NCBI GenBank assembly: GCA_900768075.1 | Contig: CAAGBN010000019.1 | Span: forward strand, 1-38,081 | DNA from: Clostridia bacterium | GTDB lineage: Bacteria > Bacillota > Clostridia > Oscillospirales > Acutalibacteraceae | DNA: 38,081 nucleotides | Reading direction: 5' to 3' | Part shown: piece after piece, positions 14,293 to 22,169 of the stretch | Layout: every line of letters starts with the position of its first letter | Position numbering within the stretch: position 1 is the stretch's first letter | Notes under the pieces: model-generated | What the model was told of the DNA's origin: nothing | The model's input: the letters and a program-made list of their open reading frames with translations, nothing else | Database searches by the model: none | Made by a program: the position numbers and the translations under genes

Positions 14293-15132
14293 ATGAAGAT
14301 AAAATATGTGCTTCGTGATGTGATGCTTGTATTGGCAGGCTCGGCAATATTCAGCGTGTCGGTGAATATGTTTTCGGCTCCTAACAATATTGTTCAGGGC
14401 GGACTTACAGGTATAGGAACAGTGGCAAATTATCTTTTTTCTCTGCCTATCGGTACAGTTATGCTTATACTTAATATTCCGCTGTTTATATTGGCACTTC
14501 GTCATTTAAGACTTAAATTTGTCGTAAAAACAGTAATAAGCACATTTATCTTTACAACTCTTATTGACATTGGCGCTTATGTGATACCGCCATATAAAGG
14601 TGATATGCTTTTAGGGTGTATCTTCTGCGGTGTGCTGTCTGGGGCAGGGCTTGCTCTTGTGTTTCTGACAGGTGCAACAACAGGCGGTACTGATATAGTT
14701 GCTATGCTTATCAGAAAGAAGAAAAACAATATTTCAATGGGAAACATTATGCTTCTGGCTGACCTTGTGGTTATAGGGTTATCCTTTGCTGTTTACGGTG
14801 AAATTGAAAGTGTAATGTATGCTGTGATTGTTATTTTTATTTCAGCCAAGGCTATAGATTTTGTTCTTTACGGCAGAGAGCATACCAAGCTTATATTTAT
14901 CATCACTGCCAAAAAAGATGCTGTGCTTTCTGCTATTCTTTTAGAGGTAGGCAGAGGTGCAAGTGTGCTACCCGTTACGGGAGGGTACACGGGAAAAGAT
15001 AAACACCTGATATTGTGTGCGGCTAAGAAAATGCAGATAAGAGAAATTTTACACCTTACGGCTGCGAAAGACCCTGAGGCATTCACGATGATTTGTGATG
15101 CAGGTCAGGTAGTAGGCAAAGGATTCGGATAA
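14293..15132 (+). CDS. YitT-family membrane protein
   Basis: The product has 279 residues. Five or six hydrophobic segments cover about residues 8-195 and match the YitT/DUF161 membrane region (FSAPNNIVQGGLTGIGT, LTGATTGGTDIVAMLI). Residues about 210-279 are the soluble DUF2179 domain (VLPVTGGYTGKDKHLILCAA). The family is common in Bacillota with several paralogues per genome; its transport role is not settled. Its start depends on the SD inside the hairpin just upstream, which couples it to mrnC. Confidence 0.92.
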   Translation: MKIKYVLRDVMLVLAGSAIFSVSVNMFSAPNNIVQGGLTGIGTVANYLFSLPIGTVMLILNIPLFILALRHLRLKFVVKTVISTFIFTTLIDIGAYVIPPYKGDMLLGCIFCGVLSGAGLALVFLTGATTGGTDIVAMLIRKKKNNISMGNIMLLADLVVIGLSFAVYGEIESVMYAVIVIFISAKAIDFVLYGREHTKLIFIITAKKDAVLSAILLEVGRGASVLPVTGGYTGKDKHLILCAAKKMQIREILHLTAAKDPEAFTMICDAGQVVGKGFG

Positions 15133-15137
15133 TTAAT

Positions 15138-15179
15138 GTCAGTTTCACTGACTCGATATGCACCTGAGGGTGCGAGATT
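15138..15179 (+). repeat. R2 hairpin array (short form) in the yhaM-like leader
   Basis: Two hairpins: GTCAGT/ACTGAC (15138-15152) and GCACC/GGTGC (15160-15173), joined by TCGATAT and followed by GAGATTA. The final arm and GAGA tail correspond to the GCACTC…GAGTGCGAGA end of the two longer arrays. It ends 26 nt before the ATG, next to SD TAGGAGG. Confidence 0.75.
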
Positions 15180-15199
15180 ATATATAGGAGGAAAACGTA

Positions 15200-16150
15200 A
15201 TGAATAATATGAATGACAGCTTCTGGCTTGTAAAAACAGCCGATAAAAAAGCTAATGTAAAGGGTGCTGCATACCTTGATATGGTTTTATGCAACAGAGA
15301 TGGCGAAATCAACGGCAAACTCTGGGACTACAGCGAGCTCGCTCACGGCGTTTATCAGGCAGGCGACCTTGTAAAAATCCGTGGCAGTATCACCCAGTTC
15401 AACGGCAACGATCAGCTCCGCGTGGATAAAATCAGACTTGTTAACGAAAGCGACGGCGTTGATGTTGCAGATTTTGTTCCCACAGCAGAGTACAGTGGCG
15501 AGATGATGTACGGTCAGATTATGAATATTATTGCAGCTGTCAGAGATGAAGAGCTTAAACAGCTTACATATGCTCTTGTAAAGGATAACGAAGAAAAGCT
15601 CCTTTTCTGGCCTGCGGCATTCAAGCTTCATCACGCTATCAGAGGCGGTCTTCTTTATCATACATTGTCAATTATCAAGATCGCTGAGAGCATCTGCGGT
15701 ATTTATCCCGCAGTTGATAAGGATCTGCTTATGTGCGGTATCATTGTCCACGACCTTTGCAAAATTGACGAATTTGATATCAGTCCTGCAGGTCTTGCGG
15801 CAGGTTACAGTGTAAAGGGTGAGCTTATCGGTCACCTTGTAATGGGCGCTATGAAAATTGAAGCCAAGGCAAGAGAGCTTGGTATCAACGTAGAAAAGGC
15901 TATGCTTTTACAGCATATGGTTATCTCACACCATGGCGAGCCCGACTTCGGTGCAGCTGTGAGACCTATGTTCCTTGAAGCTGAAATTTTAAGTCAGCTT
16001 GACAAGCTCGATGCAACTATATATGAAATCACCTCAGCTGTTTCAGAGGTGAAAACAGGTGAATTCACAGGCAGACAGTGGGCTCTTGATAACAGAAAGC
16101 TCTATAATCACGGCAGAAAGGATACTGTCGTCAAGGCGAATCTTGAATAA
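15200..16150 (+). CDS. YhaM-type 3'-5' exoribonuclease (OB fold plus HD domain)
   Basis: The product has 316 residues, the length of Bacillus YhaM. The N-terminal OB fold (about 5-90) has the pattern AYLDMVLCNRDGEINGKLWD and GDLVKIRGSITQFNGNDQL. The HD domain carries the metal ligands in HHAIRGGLLYHTLS, IIVHDLCKID and HMVISHHGEPDFG. YhaM removes nucleotides from single-stranded RNA 3' ends with Mn2+. It belongs with obgE and mrnC as an RNA-handling enzyme. It follows yitT across a short gap holding an R2 array, so it is likely on the same transcript. Confidence 0.9.
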   Translation: MNNMNDSFWLVKTADKKANVKGAAYLDMVLCNRDGEINGKLWDYSELAHGVYQAGDLVKIRGSITQFNGNDQLRVDKIRLVNESDGVDVADFVPTAEYSGEMMYGQIMNIIAAVRDEELKQLTYALVKDNEEKLLFWPAAFKLHHAIRGGLLYHTLSIIKIAESICGIYPAVDKDLLMCGIIVHDLCKIDEFDISPAGLAAGYSVKGELIGHLVMGAMKIEAKARELGINVEKAMLLQHMVISHHGEPDFGAAVRPMFLEAEILSQLDKLDATIYEITSAVSEVKTGEFTGRQWALDNRKLYNHGRKDTVVKANLE

Positions 16151-16239
16151 AAAGAAATAAAAACCTTGTATGTTTAGGAAAAAATAGACATTTATATATA
16201 GCAATTTTAAGTAAAAAAGTAGAAATTAGGAAAATAGTG

Positions 16240-16268
16240 TTGATTTTTTTTTGAAAAAATGTGATAAT
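16240..16268 (+). promoter_or_regulatory. rsmD-coaD operon promoter
   Basis: TTGATT (16240-16245), 17-bp T/A-rich spacer, GATAAT (16263-16268). Confidence 0.6.
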
Positions 16269-16303
16269 GTATTATCAATAATTATGTTGAGGGAGGTATA
16301 TGC

Positions 16304-16852
16304 TTGAGAGTTATTACAGGTTCTGCAAGAGGCAGAAAGCTTATTACCCTCGAGGGTGACGATGTCAGACCAACCACCGACATAGTTAAAGAGGCACTTT
16401 TCAGTATCATTCAGTTTGAAATTGAAGGCAGAAAGGTTCTTGATTTATTCGGCGGCTCAGGTCAGCTTGCAATAGAAGCTCTTTCAAGAGGGGCAGACAG
16501 TGCAGTTATTGTTGACCTTTCAAGAAAAAGCATCGATATAATCAAGCAGAATCTTGAGCACACAGGCTTTACAAAAAAGGCTGTTGTTGTTCAGAGTGAT
16601 GCTATGAGCTTTCTTTCAAGACGAACTGAGAAATATGATATTGCTCTTTTAGATCCACCATATTCAAAGGGTCTTATAGAATCGGCTTTAAGCAAGGTTC
16701 ACGAGGTTATGAATGAGGGCGGTGTAATAATCTGCGAGGCTCCCTTTAAGGATGAGCTTCCCGAGTATGCCGGTTCCTTTAAGCTTCAGAAGAAATACAG
16801 ATACGGTAAAACAGGTTTGTTCCTTTACAGATTCTCTGAAGAGGAGGAGTAA
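16304..16852 (+). CDS. rsmD: 16S rRNA (guanine-966-N2)-methyltransferase
   Basis: The product has 182 residues. It starts MRVITGSARGRKL and has PTTDIVKEALFSI, both typical of RsmD. Further on are the SAM-binding loop LDLFGGSGQLAIEALSRGA and the catalytic LLDPPYSKG. It methylates G966 of 16S rRNA in the small subunit. The start is TTG at 16304, with GAGGGAGG 7 nt upstream; an ATG at 16300 is out of frame. It is 3 nt from coaD, a pairing common in Bacillota. Confidence 0.95.
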   Translation: MRVITGSARGRKLITLEGDDVRPTTDIVKEALFSIIQFEIEGRKVLDLFGGSGQLAIEALSRGADSAVIVDLSRKSIDIIKQNLEHTGFTKKAVVVQSDAMSFLSRRTEKYDIALLDPPYSKGLIESALSKVHEVMNEGGVIICEAPFKDELPEYAGSFKLQKKYRYGKTGLFLYRFSEEEE

Positions 16853-16855
16853 GTC

Positions 16856-17350
16856 GTGAATGAAAGAATCGCTATATATCCCGGTAGCTTTGACCCTATA
16901 ACGATAGGCCATCTGGATATAATAAAAAGAAGCGCAAAGCTTTTTGACAAAATAATCGTGGTTGTGATGTCAAATCACCGCAAAGCCGGTACTCACGCTT
17001 TCTCAGTCGAAGAAAGAGTTGAGCTTGTCAGAAAGTGTACAGAAAATCTGCCTAATGTGACTGTTGACTCATATATGGGTCTTCTGGCAGATTATGCAAG
17101 ACAGCAGAACGCAGTTGCTGTTGTCAAGGGCCTGAGAGCTGTTTCAGACTTTGAGGATGAATTTCAGCAGGCTCTTATCAATAAGAAACTTAACTCTGAA
17201 ATTGAGACTGTTTTTATGGCTGCAAGCAGTGAAAACATGTTCCTCAGTTCCAGCGTTATCAAGCAGGTATGTATGCTTGGCGGTGATGTAACACCGTTTA
17301 TTCCCCAAGAAGTATCAAAAGAAATAATTGATAAATTAATGAAAGGATGA
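16856..17350 (+). CDS. coaD: Phosphopantetheine adenylyltransferase
   Basis: The product has 164 residues with the nucleotidyltransferase signature YPGSFDPITIGHLDII (T/HxGH loop) and the second motif LSSSVIKQV near residue 128. VVKGLRAVSDFEDEFQ is the CoaD-specific segment. It makes dephospho-CoA from 4'-phosphopantetheine and ATP, the fourth step of CoA synthesis. The start codon is GTG, with the GAGGAGGAG at the rsmD end acting as SD. Its stop overlaps the next gene's most upstream start (ATGA). Confidence 0.97.
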   Translation: MNERIAIYPGSFDPITIGHLDIIKRSAKLFDKIIVVVMSNHRKAGTHAFSVEERVELVRKCTENLPNVTVDSYMGLLADYARQQNAVAVVKGLRAVSDFEDEFQQALINKKLNSEIETVFMAASSENMFLSSSVIKQVCMLGGDVTPFIPQEVSKEIIDKLMKG

Positions 17351-18156
17351 AAAAAGATATGGCAACTTACGATATCGAAGATCTCGAAGTAGAAGACGTA
17401 GAGGGTACAGAAGATTATATTGATGATTCTTATGAAGAAGAGGAGTATGAGGAAGTAAGAGAGTTCGGTCCTTACGACCACAATGCTGCTGAAGAAAAGT
17501 GGAAGGATCTCGACTTCGAACAGCTTGTTGAGCAGATGTCACTTTATGTTTCAAATGCAAAGAAGTTCTTCTTCTCAAAGACAAAGAGAGTAGTAAACGG
17601 TCACGATGTGGATACTCTTGTTCAGTTTATGCAGGAGAAATTCCCCGATGAATTCATCAAGTCAAAGGATATCATCGAAAGAGAAACACGCATCATCTCA
17701 GAGGCTAACTCAAAGGCTGACAAGCTTGTTAACGATGCTCATACCTACAAAAATGAAACAACTGCCAAGTCACAGGCATACTATAACGATGTAGTTAAAA
17801 AGGCACAGGCTGACGCTGAAGCAATTATTGCAAGAGCAAACAACCACGCTGCTGAGCTTGTCAAAGAACACAACATCACAAGAATGGCAAGAGAAGAGTC
17901 CGAGAGAATCAAGGCTGAAACAGAAAAGACAGTTCAGGCTATGATTGCAAAGACAACCAACGACTGCAACGAATACAAGAAGCAGGCTAACGACTATGCA
18001 AAGAGCATTGTTCAGGGCGCTTACAACTTCATCACAAGCGGTCTTGCAGGCTATCAGGGCATTGCTGCTAAGAACCTTGACGAAATCAACAAGGTTAATA
18101 TGCAGTTCCAGCAGGAATATGCAGTTCAGGTTAAGAACCTCGGCATAGATAACTGA
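17347..18156 (+). CDS. Coiled-coil protein following coaD
   Basis: The product has 269 residues, or 265 if the start is the ATG at 17359, which sits 11 nt after AAAGGA. Residues 1-45 are very acidic (DIEDLEVEDVEGTEDYIDDSY). Residues about 95-235 are a long Ala/Lys/Glu helix of the DivIVA or V-ATPase-stalk type (ADAEAIIARANNHAAELVKE). The last 30 residues look like a second short helix. No enzyme motif is visible. Clostridial genomes often have such a protein after coaD, annotated loosely as an ATPase or DivIVA-like. A structural role at the membrane or division site is possible but inferred. Confidence 0.7.
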   Translation: MKKDMATYDIEDLEVEDVEGTEDYIDDSYEEEEYEEVREFGPYDHNAAEEKWKDLDFEQLVEQMSLYVSNAKKFFFSKTKRVVNGHDVDTLVQFMQEKFPDEFIKSKDIIERETRIISEANSKADKLVNDAHTYKNETTAKSQAYYNDVVKKAQADAEAIIARANNHAAELVKEHNITRMAREESERIKAETEKTVQAMIAKTTNDCNEYKKQANDYAKSIVQGAYNFITSGLAGYQGIAAKNLDEINKVNMQFQQEYAVQVKNLGIDN

Positions 18157-18177
18157 TTTAATAGTACGCGACAAAGT

Positions 18178-18212
18178 AAAGGCGAGTAGGGAAAAACCTA
18201 CCCGCCTTTTTT
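18178..18212 (+). terminator. Terminator 1 of the rsmD operon
   Basis: AAAGGCGAGTAGG (18178-18190) pairs with CCTACCCGCCTTT (18197-18209, one mismatch), then TTT. It is preceded by GCGACAAAGT. Confidence 0.85.
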
Positions 18213-18237
18213 AATGCAGAATTCAGAATGCATAATT

Positions 18238-18284
18238 GCGACAAAGTCAAGGCGAGCAGAGAAATTTCTGCCCGCTTTTTATTT
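18238..18284 (+). terminator. Terminator 2, a 70-bp-shifted duplicate of the first
   Basis: GCGACAAAGTCAAGGCGAG (18238-18256) repeats 18168-18186 with one change. The stem GCGAGCAGA/TTCTGCCCGC is followed by TTTTTATTT. The duplication makes a back-to-back terminator pair before the convergent spoVT. Confidence 0.75.
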
Positions 18285-18822
18285 ACTCTTCCATTTGCTT
18301 GCCTAAAAAGCCTGCGGCTACCTGAGTCAGCTTGATGTCTGTCTGACTCGGCAGAGTACCCTTGTCACCCGATAGAAGCACAACTGCTCCCATAACATCT
18401 CCGCCACCGATAATAGGCGCCATAACGCTGATATCCTTGGGGCTGTCCTCTGATAAGATGATACTGTCCTTGTCCTGACCCGAAATATAGGTGCTTCTGC
18501 GTTCCATATAGCTTTCAAGAAGCGGAGAAATACGCTTGCCGACAATGTCTTTTTTAGGCAGACCCGATACAGCAATAATGTGGTCTCTGTCACATATGAC
18601 TACGGGTACTCCTGTAGTCCGGCCGAGTACATCAACATACTGTTTTGTGTAAGGTCCGAGCTCACCGATAGGTGAATATTTTTTGAAGATTACCTCACCG
18701 TCAGAATCGGTATAGATTTCAAGAGGGTCGCCCTCACGGATTCTCATAGTTCGTCTTATTTCTTTTGGTATGACAACACGCCCGAGGTCATCAATTCGGC
18801 GTACAATACCTGTTGCTTTCAT
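18283..18822 (-). CDS. spoVT: Stage V sporulation protein T
   Basis: The product has 179 residues, matching SpoVT length. Residues 1-50 are the AbrB-type swapped-hairpin DNA-binding domain (MKATGIVRRIDDLGRVVIPKEIRRTMRIREGDPLEI, with LGRVVIPKEIRR as its core). Residues about 55-179 are the GAF-like domain seen in SpoVT and not in AbrB. In Bacillus it tunes forespore sigma-G genes. Its presence is the best sign here that the organism makes spores. A TTGACA lies 19 bp from a weak -10 on the minus strand near 18843-18873; I see no clear sigma-G site. Confidence 0.95.
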   Translation of the reverse strand: MKATGIVRRIDDLGRVVIPKEIRRTMRIREGDPLEIYTDSDGEVIFKKYSPIGELGPYTKQYVDVLGRTTGVPVVICDRDHIIAVSGLPKKDIVGKRISPLLESYMERRSTYISGQDKDSIILSEDSPKDISVMAPIIGGGDVMGAVVLLSGDKGTLPSQTDIKLTQVAAGFLGKQMEE

Positions 18823-18992
18823 ATATTTCTTTCTCTCCCTTTAAAATACAGTTGTGATGTTAGTGTTTGTCAATAAAGGGGAATTATGCGGTGTAATTTT
18901 GGTTTTAAAAATTATTGCATCAATCAACATAATGAAAAAATATCATACAAAAAGAACTGAATCTATTTTGCTTTTTTATTGCCATAATAATA

Positions 18993-19021
18993 TTGTTTTG
19001 ACCCGATATATATGTTATACT
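18993..19021 (+). promoter_or_regulatory. azlCD promoter
   Basis: TTGTTT (18993-18998), 17 bp, TATACT (19016-19021). SD AGAGAGG precedes the azlC ATG. Confidence 0.55.
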
Positions 19022-19052
19022 GTTCGGCAGTGAATAAAGAGAGGTTAAAAAT

Positions 19053-19751
19053 ATGCAAAAGGATTTCAAAAAAGGTTTCTCAGACGGTATACCAATAGGA
19101 TTAGGGTACTTTTCCGTTGCTTTTGGTTTTGGTATTTTAGCTATGAGCTCAAAAATTTCTGCCTTTTTCGCATGGCTTATCTCTGCAACCAACCTTACCT
19201 CTGCAGGTCAGGTGGCAGGTGTTGAAATAATAGCCGCATCAGGCACTCTTGTAGAAATGGCTCTAACACAGCTTGTAATAAACTTAAGATACTCTTTAAT
19301 GGGCTTTTCCCTGACACAAAAGCTCGACAGCAGCTTTACCACACCTAAAAGGCTTTTGTTGGCCTTCGGTATCACCGATGAAATTTACGCCGTAGCAATT
19401 TCGCAAAAAGGCAAGATTACTGCATCCTATATGACGGGACTTATTGTAATACCATTTATAGGCTGGACCTCAGGTACAGTTGCAGGCGCACTGACCAATC
19501 AGCTCTTACCCGATATAATCGCAAATAATATGGGAATTCTCCTTTACGGTATGTTTATTGCCGTATTTATTCCGGCTGCTAAAAAGAGCAAGGCTGTGCT
19601 TGTTGCCGTAATTATCTCGGCAGCAGTAAGTATATTATTGAAATACGTCTTTCCTTTTATCAGCAGCGGATTTTCAGTAATCATAAGCGCAGTTGTTGCA
19701 GCTGTTATCTGTGCAGCTTTGTTTCCCGTCAATGAGGAGGAAGGATTATGA
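19053..19751 (+). CDS. azlC: AzlC-family branched-chain amino acid exporter, large subunit
   Basis: The product has 232 residues with about seven hydrophobic segments. It opens with GFSDGIPIGLGYFSVAFGFG, the AzlC signature, and has LVINLRYSLMGFSL and FGITDEIYA in the expected places. With AzlD it exports branched-chain amino acids or their analogues. Its stop codon overlaps the azlD start by 4 bp, which implies coupled translation. Confidence 0.95.
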   Translation: MQKDFKKGFSDGIPIGLGYFSVAFGFGILAMSSKISAFFAWLISATNLTSAGQVAGVEIIAASGTLVEMALTQLVINLRYSLMGFSLTQKLDSSFTTPKRLLLAFGITDEIYAVAISQKGKITASYMTGLIVIPFIGWTSGTVAGALTNQLLPDIIANNMGILLYGMFIAVFIPAAKKSKAVLVAVIISAAVSILLKYVFPFISSGFSVIISAVVAAVICAALFPVNEEEGL

Positions 19752-20047
19752 GCATAATAATTTACATAGCCGTAATGGCAGGCGTAACATATCTTGTCAG
19801 AATGATACCCTTTACAGTCTTCAGAAAACAAATCAAATCCCGATTTATCAGAAGCATCCTTTATTATTTGCCTTATGCCGTACTAAGTGCAATGACAGTT
19901 CCTGCCATTTTTTATTCAACAGGAAATCTTACAAGTGCAGCTGTCGGTACAGTTGTTGCAGTTGCCGTGGCATTTTTTGAAAAGCCTTTGATAATTGTGG
20001 CTTTGGCGGCTTCTTTCTCTGCACTTATCACAGAATTGATAATCTGA
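19748..20047 (+). CDS. azlD: AzlD-family small subunit of the exporter
   Basis: The product has 99 residues and three hydrophobic segments. AGVTYLVRMIPFTVFRK and YYLPYAVLSAMTVPAIF are typical of AzlD. It starts in the ATGA overlap with azlC; GAGGAGGAAGG upstream serves as SD. The 189 bp after it hold no recognisable terminator or gene, only A/T-rich sequence before the lipoprotein gene. Confidence 0.93.
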   Translation: MSIIIYIAVMAGVTYLVRMIPFTVFRKQIKSRFIRSILYYLPYAVLSAMTVPAIFYSTGNLTSAAVGTVVAVAVAFFEKPLIIVALAASFSALITELII

Positions 20048-20236
20048 ATCGGCTGATGCTGAACCCTATGATAAAGCTATAGGACAAGTCAGAACAGATT
20101 TATTTTTCAGGCTGAGAATATATAAGAAAACAATATTATAAAAAATAAAATTTGTCAGATATTGTTTTGATTTAATATTTATTTTTGAAATTAATATATT
20201 ATAATTAAGTTAAGAAAAATTAAAGGCGGTGATTTT

Positions 20237-20965
20237 ATGAAGAAAATACTTTCAATCATTTTATGCTTATTATTCGTTGTTTGCTTATCAGCTTGCTCAG
20301 GCGACAAACAGCCCGACAACAACGGCGACACAACTACAACTCAGGATCCCGATGCAGATGTATTACCCGTAGAGTATGAAACAATACTCAACAACATTGT
20401 TGCTGCTTATCCCTGGAACAGTGAAAATGCAGATATCGTGCCCGGAAATCCCGAATTAAGCTTTATGTATGTTCAGAGCGATGAGCTTTCAGATATCGGT
20501 TATGCTTTAATCGATCTTGACGGCAACGGCCAGGATGAGCTTGTAATTTCTGCTGTTGAAAGCCCCTATGCTTATGACCTTTACACAATATCAGAAGGAA
20601 AAGCTGTTCATCTCTTTGCAAGCGGTGAAAGATACAGCCATTTCTTACTTGAAAACGCTTATATTGAGCTTCAGTGGTCTGATTCTGCAGCAAAGAGCGG
20701 TCACGATTTCTTAAAGCTTAATGACGGCAAGCTTGAGCTTGTTGAGAGAATAACCTACGATGCAGAGCAGGCTGTTAATGCCGGTGTTATAGGCAGTTTT
20801 GATGAAGCTGATGACACTAACTGCTTCTTTGTATCATCAACTGACAAGACTGAAGACTACAAGTCTGTAAGCGCTGAAGAAGCAAACGAAAAAATAGCAT
20901 CATATCAGAATGCAAATGCTAAATTAAATATTGAATACACATTATTATCTGAGTTGAACAAATAA
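20237..20965 (+). CDS. Putative lipoprotein, function unknown
   Basis: The product has 242 residues. MKKILSIILCLLFVVCLSACSG is a lipoprotein signal peptide with lipobox LSAC, so it should be anchored on the outer face of the membrane. A Thr/Asp-rich linker follows. Residues about 80-110 contain YALIDLDGNGQDELVIS, a DxDGNGxDEL loop like the calcium-binding motifs of FG-GAP/VCBS-type proteins. I cannot assign a substrate. Start ATG has SD AAAGGCGGTG. It is monocistronic with a strong terminator. Confidence 0.8.
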   Translation: MKKILSIILCLLFVVCLSACSGDKQPDNNGDTTTTQDPDADVLPVEYETILNNIVAAYPWNSENADIVPGNPELSFMYVQSDELSDIGYALIDLDGNGQDELVISAVESPYAYDLYTISEGKAVHLFASGERYSHFLLENAYIELQWSDSAAKSGHDFLKLNDGKLELVERITYDAEQAVNAGVIGSFDEADDTNCFFVSSTDKTEDYKSVSAEEANEKIASYQNANAKLNIEYTLLSELNK

Positions 20966-20977
20966 TAGCATATGACA

Positions 20978-21005
20978 GGCGGGGTGAATTTCACCCTGCT
21001 TTTTT
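20978..21005 (+). terminator. Lipoprotein gene terminator
   Basis: GCGGGGTGA (20979-20987) pairs with TCACCCTGC (20991-20999, one G-T pair), followed by TTTTTT. Confidence 0.85.
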
Positions 21006-21038
21006 CTGTATTGGTACTTTTTAAATATACTGCCTTGA

Positions 21039-21067
21039 TTTACTTTTGGCTTTTATTGTGGTATAAT
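21039..21067 (+). promoter_or_regulatory. Promoter of the PfkB kinase gene
   Basis: TTTACT (21039-21044), 17 bp, TATAAT (21062-21067). The last nine bases, TGTGGTATAAT-like, match the promoter at 37478-37506. Confidence 0.7.
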
Positions 21068-21102
21068 GTGAATACTATATATCAATAGGGGGATGAGTGC
21101 TT

Positions 21103-21999
21103 ATGTCAGGTAAAATTGTTGTTATAGGCAGTATGAATGCTGACCTTGTTATACACTCTCATAAAATGCCCCGCTTAGGCGAAACCCTGACGGGAAGCAA
21201 TTTTCAGATAAACTGCGGTGGCAAAGGTCTCAATCAGGCTGTTGCTATTTCCAAGCTTGGGGGAGATGTATCTTTCCTCGGCTGTGTGGGCGCTGATGCC
21301 AACGGCAGTGTACTGCTTAAGGAACTGAGCGACAACGGCATTGCCTTTAACGGTATCAGTGACTCTGATACTGCAACGGGTATTGCTATGATAACAGTGG
21401 TTGACGGCAATAATTTTATTGTTCTCAGTCCGGGTGCAAACGAAAATGTAACTGCTGATTTAGTCGAAAGGTACAGATCGCTTATAGCAGAAAGTGACTA
21501 CTGTGTTATGCAGCTTGAGATTCCCCTTGAGGCTGTGGCTAAGGTCTGTGAGATTGCCCGTGAAAGCGGTACTGCAGTTGTGCTTAATCCTGCACCATAT
21601 AAGCCTATCGGTGAAAACCTCATTTTATATACAGACTATCTCATTCCCAATGAGCATGAAGCCTTTGACCTGACGGGTATTTATCCTGACAGTGAGGAAA
21701 AATGCAAAGAGGCTCTGCTTAAACTTAAGACCATGGGCTGTAAAAATATAATCATTACTCTCGGTGAAAGAGGATGTGTTTATAACGACGGTGACGGGAT
21801 AATATTCCGACCTGCTGTTGAAACAAAGGTTGTTGATACCACCTCGGCAGGGGACTGCTTTATAGGTGCATTTGTCTCAAGACTTTCAAAGGGAGAGAGC
21901 ATCTCATCGGCAGTGGATTTTGCTCTTAAGGCTTCGGCTGTGGCTGTCAGCCGTGAGGGTGCTTCCAAGTCAATTCCATATGCCTGTGAAATAGAATAA
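21103..21999 (+). CDS. rbsK: PfkB-family sugar kinase, ribokinase-like
   Basis: The product has 298 residues. It starts MSGKIVVIGSMNADLV, the ribokinase opening, followed by GGKGLNQAVAISKLGG (sugar-binding) and ends with TTSAGDCFIGAFVSRL, which holds the anion hole and catalytic Asp. It probably phosphorylates ribose or a related sugar with ATP. I chose ATG 21103 over an in-frame GTG at 21097 because the SD AGGGGG then sits 10 nt rather than 4 nt away. The specificity for ribose is inferred from similarity. A strong terminator follows. Confidence 0.85.
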   Translation: MSGKIVVIGSMNADLVIHSHKMPRLGETLTGSNFQINCGGKGLNQAVAISKLGGDVSFLGCVGADANGSVLLKELSDNGIAFNGISDSDTATGIAMITVVDGNNFIVLSPGANENVTADLVERYRSLIAESDYCVMQLEIPLEAVAKVCEIARESGTAVVLNPAPYKPIGENLILYTDYLIPNEHEAFDLTGIYPDSEEKCKEALLKLKTMGCKNIIITLGERGCVYNDGDGIIFRPAVETKVVDTTSAGDCFIGAFVSRLSKGESISSAVDFALKASAVAVSREGASKSIPYACEIE

Positions 22000-22004
22000 G
22001 CTCG

Positions 22005-22046
22005 GTGGGACATTCGAAATGGCGTTTGTCCCACTTTTTTTGTTTT
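22005..22046 (+). terminator. Terminator after the PfkB kinase
   Basis: GTGGGACA (22005-22012) pairs with TGTCCCAC (22027-22034), followed by TTTTTTTGTTTTG. Confidence 0.88.
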
Positions 22047-22105
22047 GTGAGAATAATTTAATGCAAAAAGGCATAAAGTTATATATAAAAAATTCGCTTA
22101 ATATA

Positions 22106-22134
22106 TTGTTTACAAAATCAGGTTGTGATATAAT
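22106..22134 (+). promoter_or_regulatory. Promoter of the phospho-sugar mutase gene
   Basis: TTGTTT (22106-22111), 17 bp, TATAAT (22129-22134). The ATG is 36 bp further on. Confidence 0.72.
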
Positions 22135-22169
22135 ATACGCTGTATTACCCTTCGAAAGGATGAAGAACA

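Noticed and set aside
20048..20236. A small gene or RNA between azlD and the lipoprotein gene
   Set aside because: I find no SD-preceded frame and no stable hairpin; the sequence is A/T-rich and probably only holds a weak promoter.
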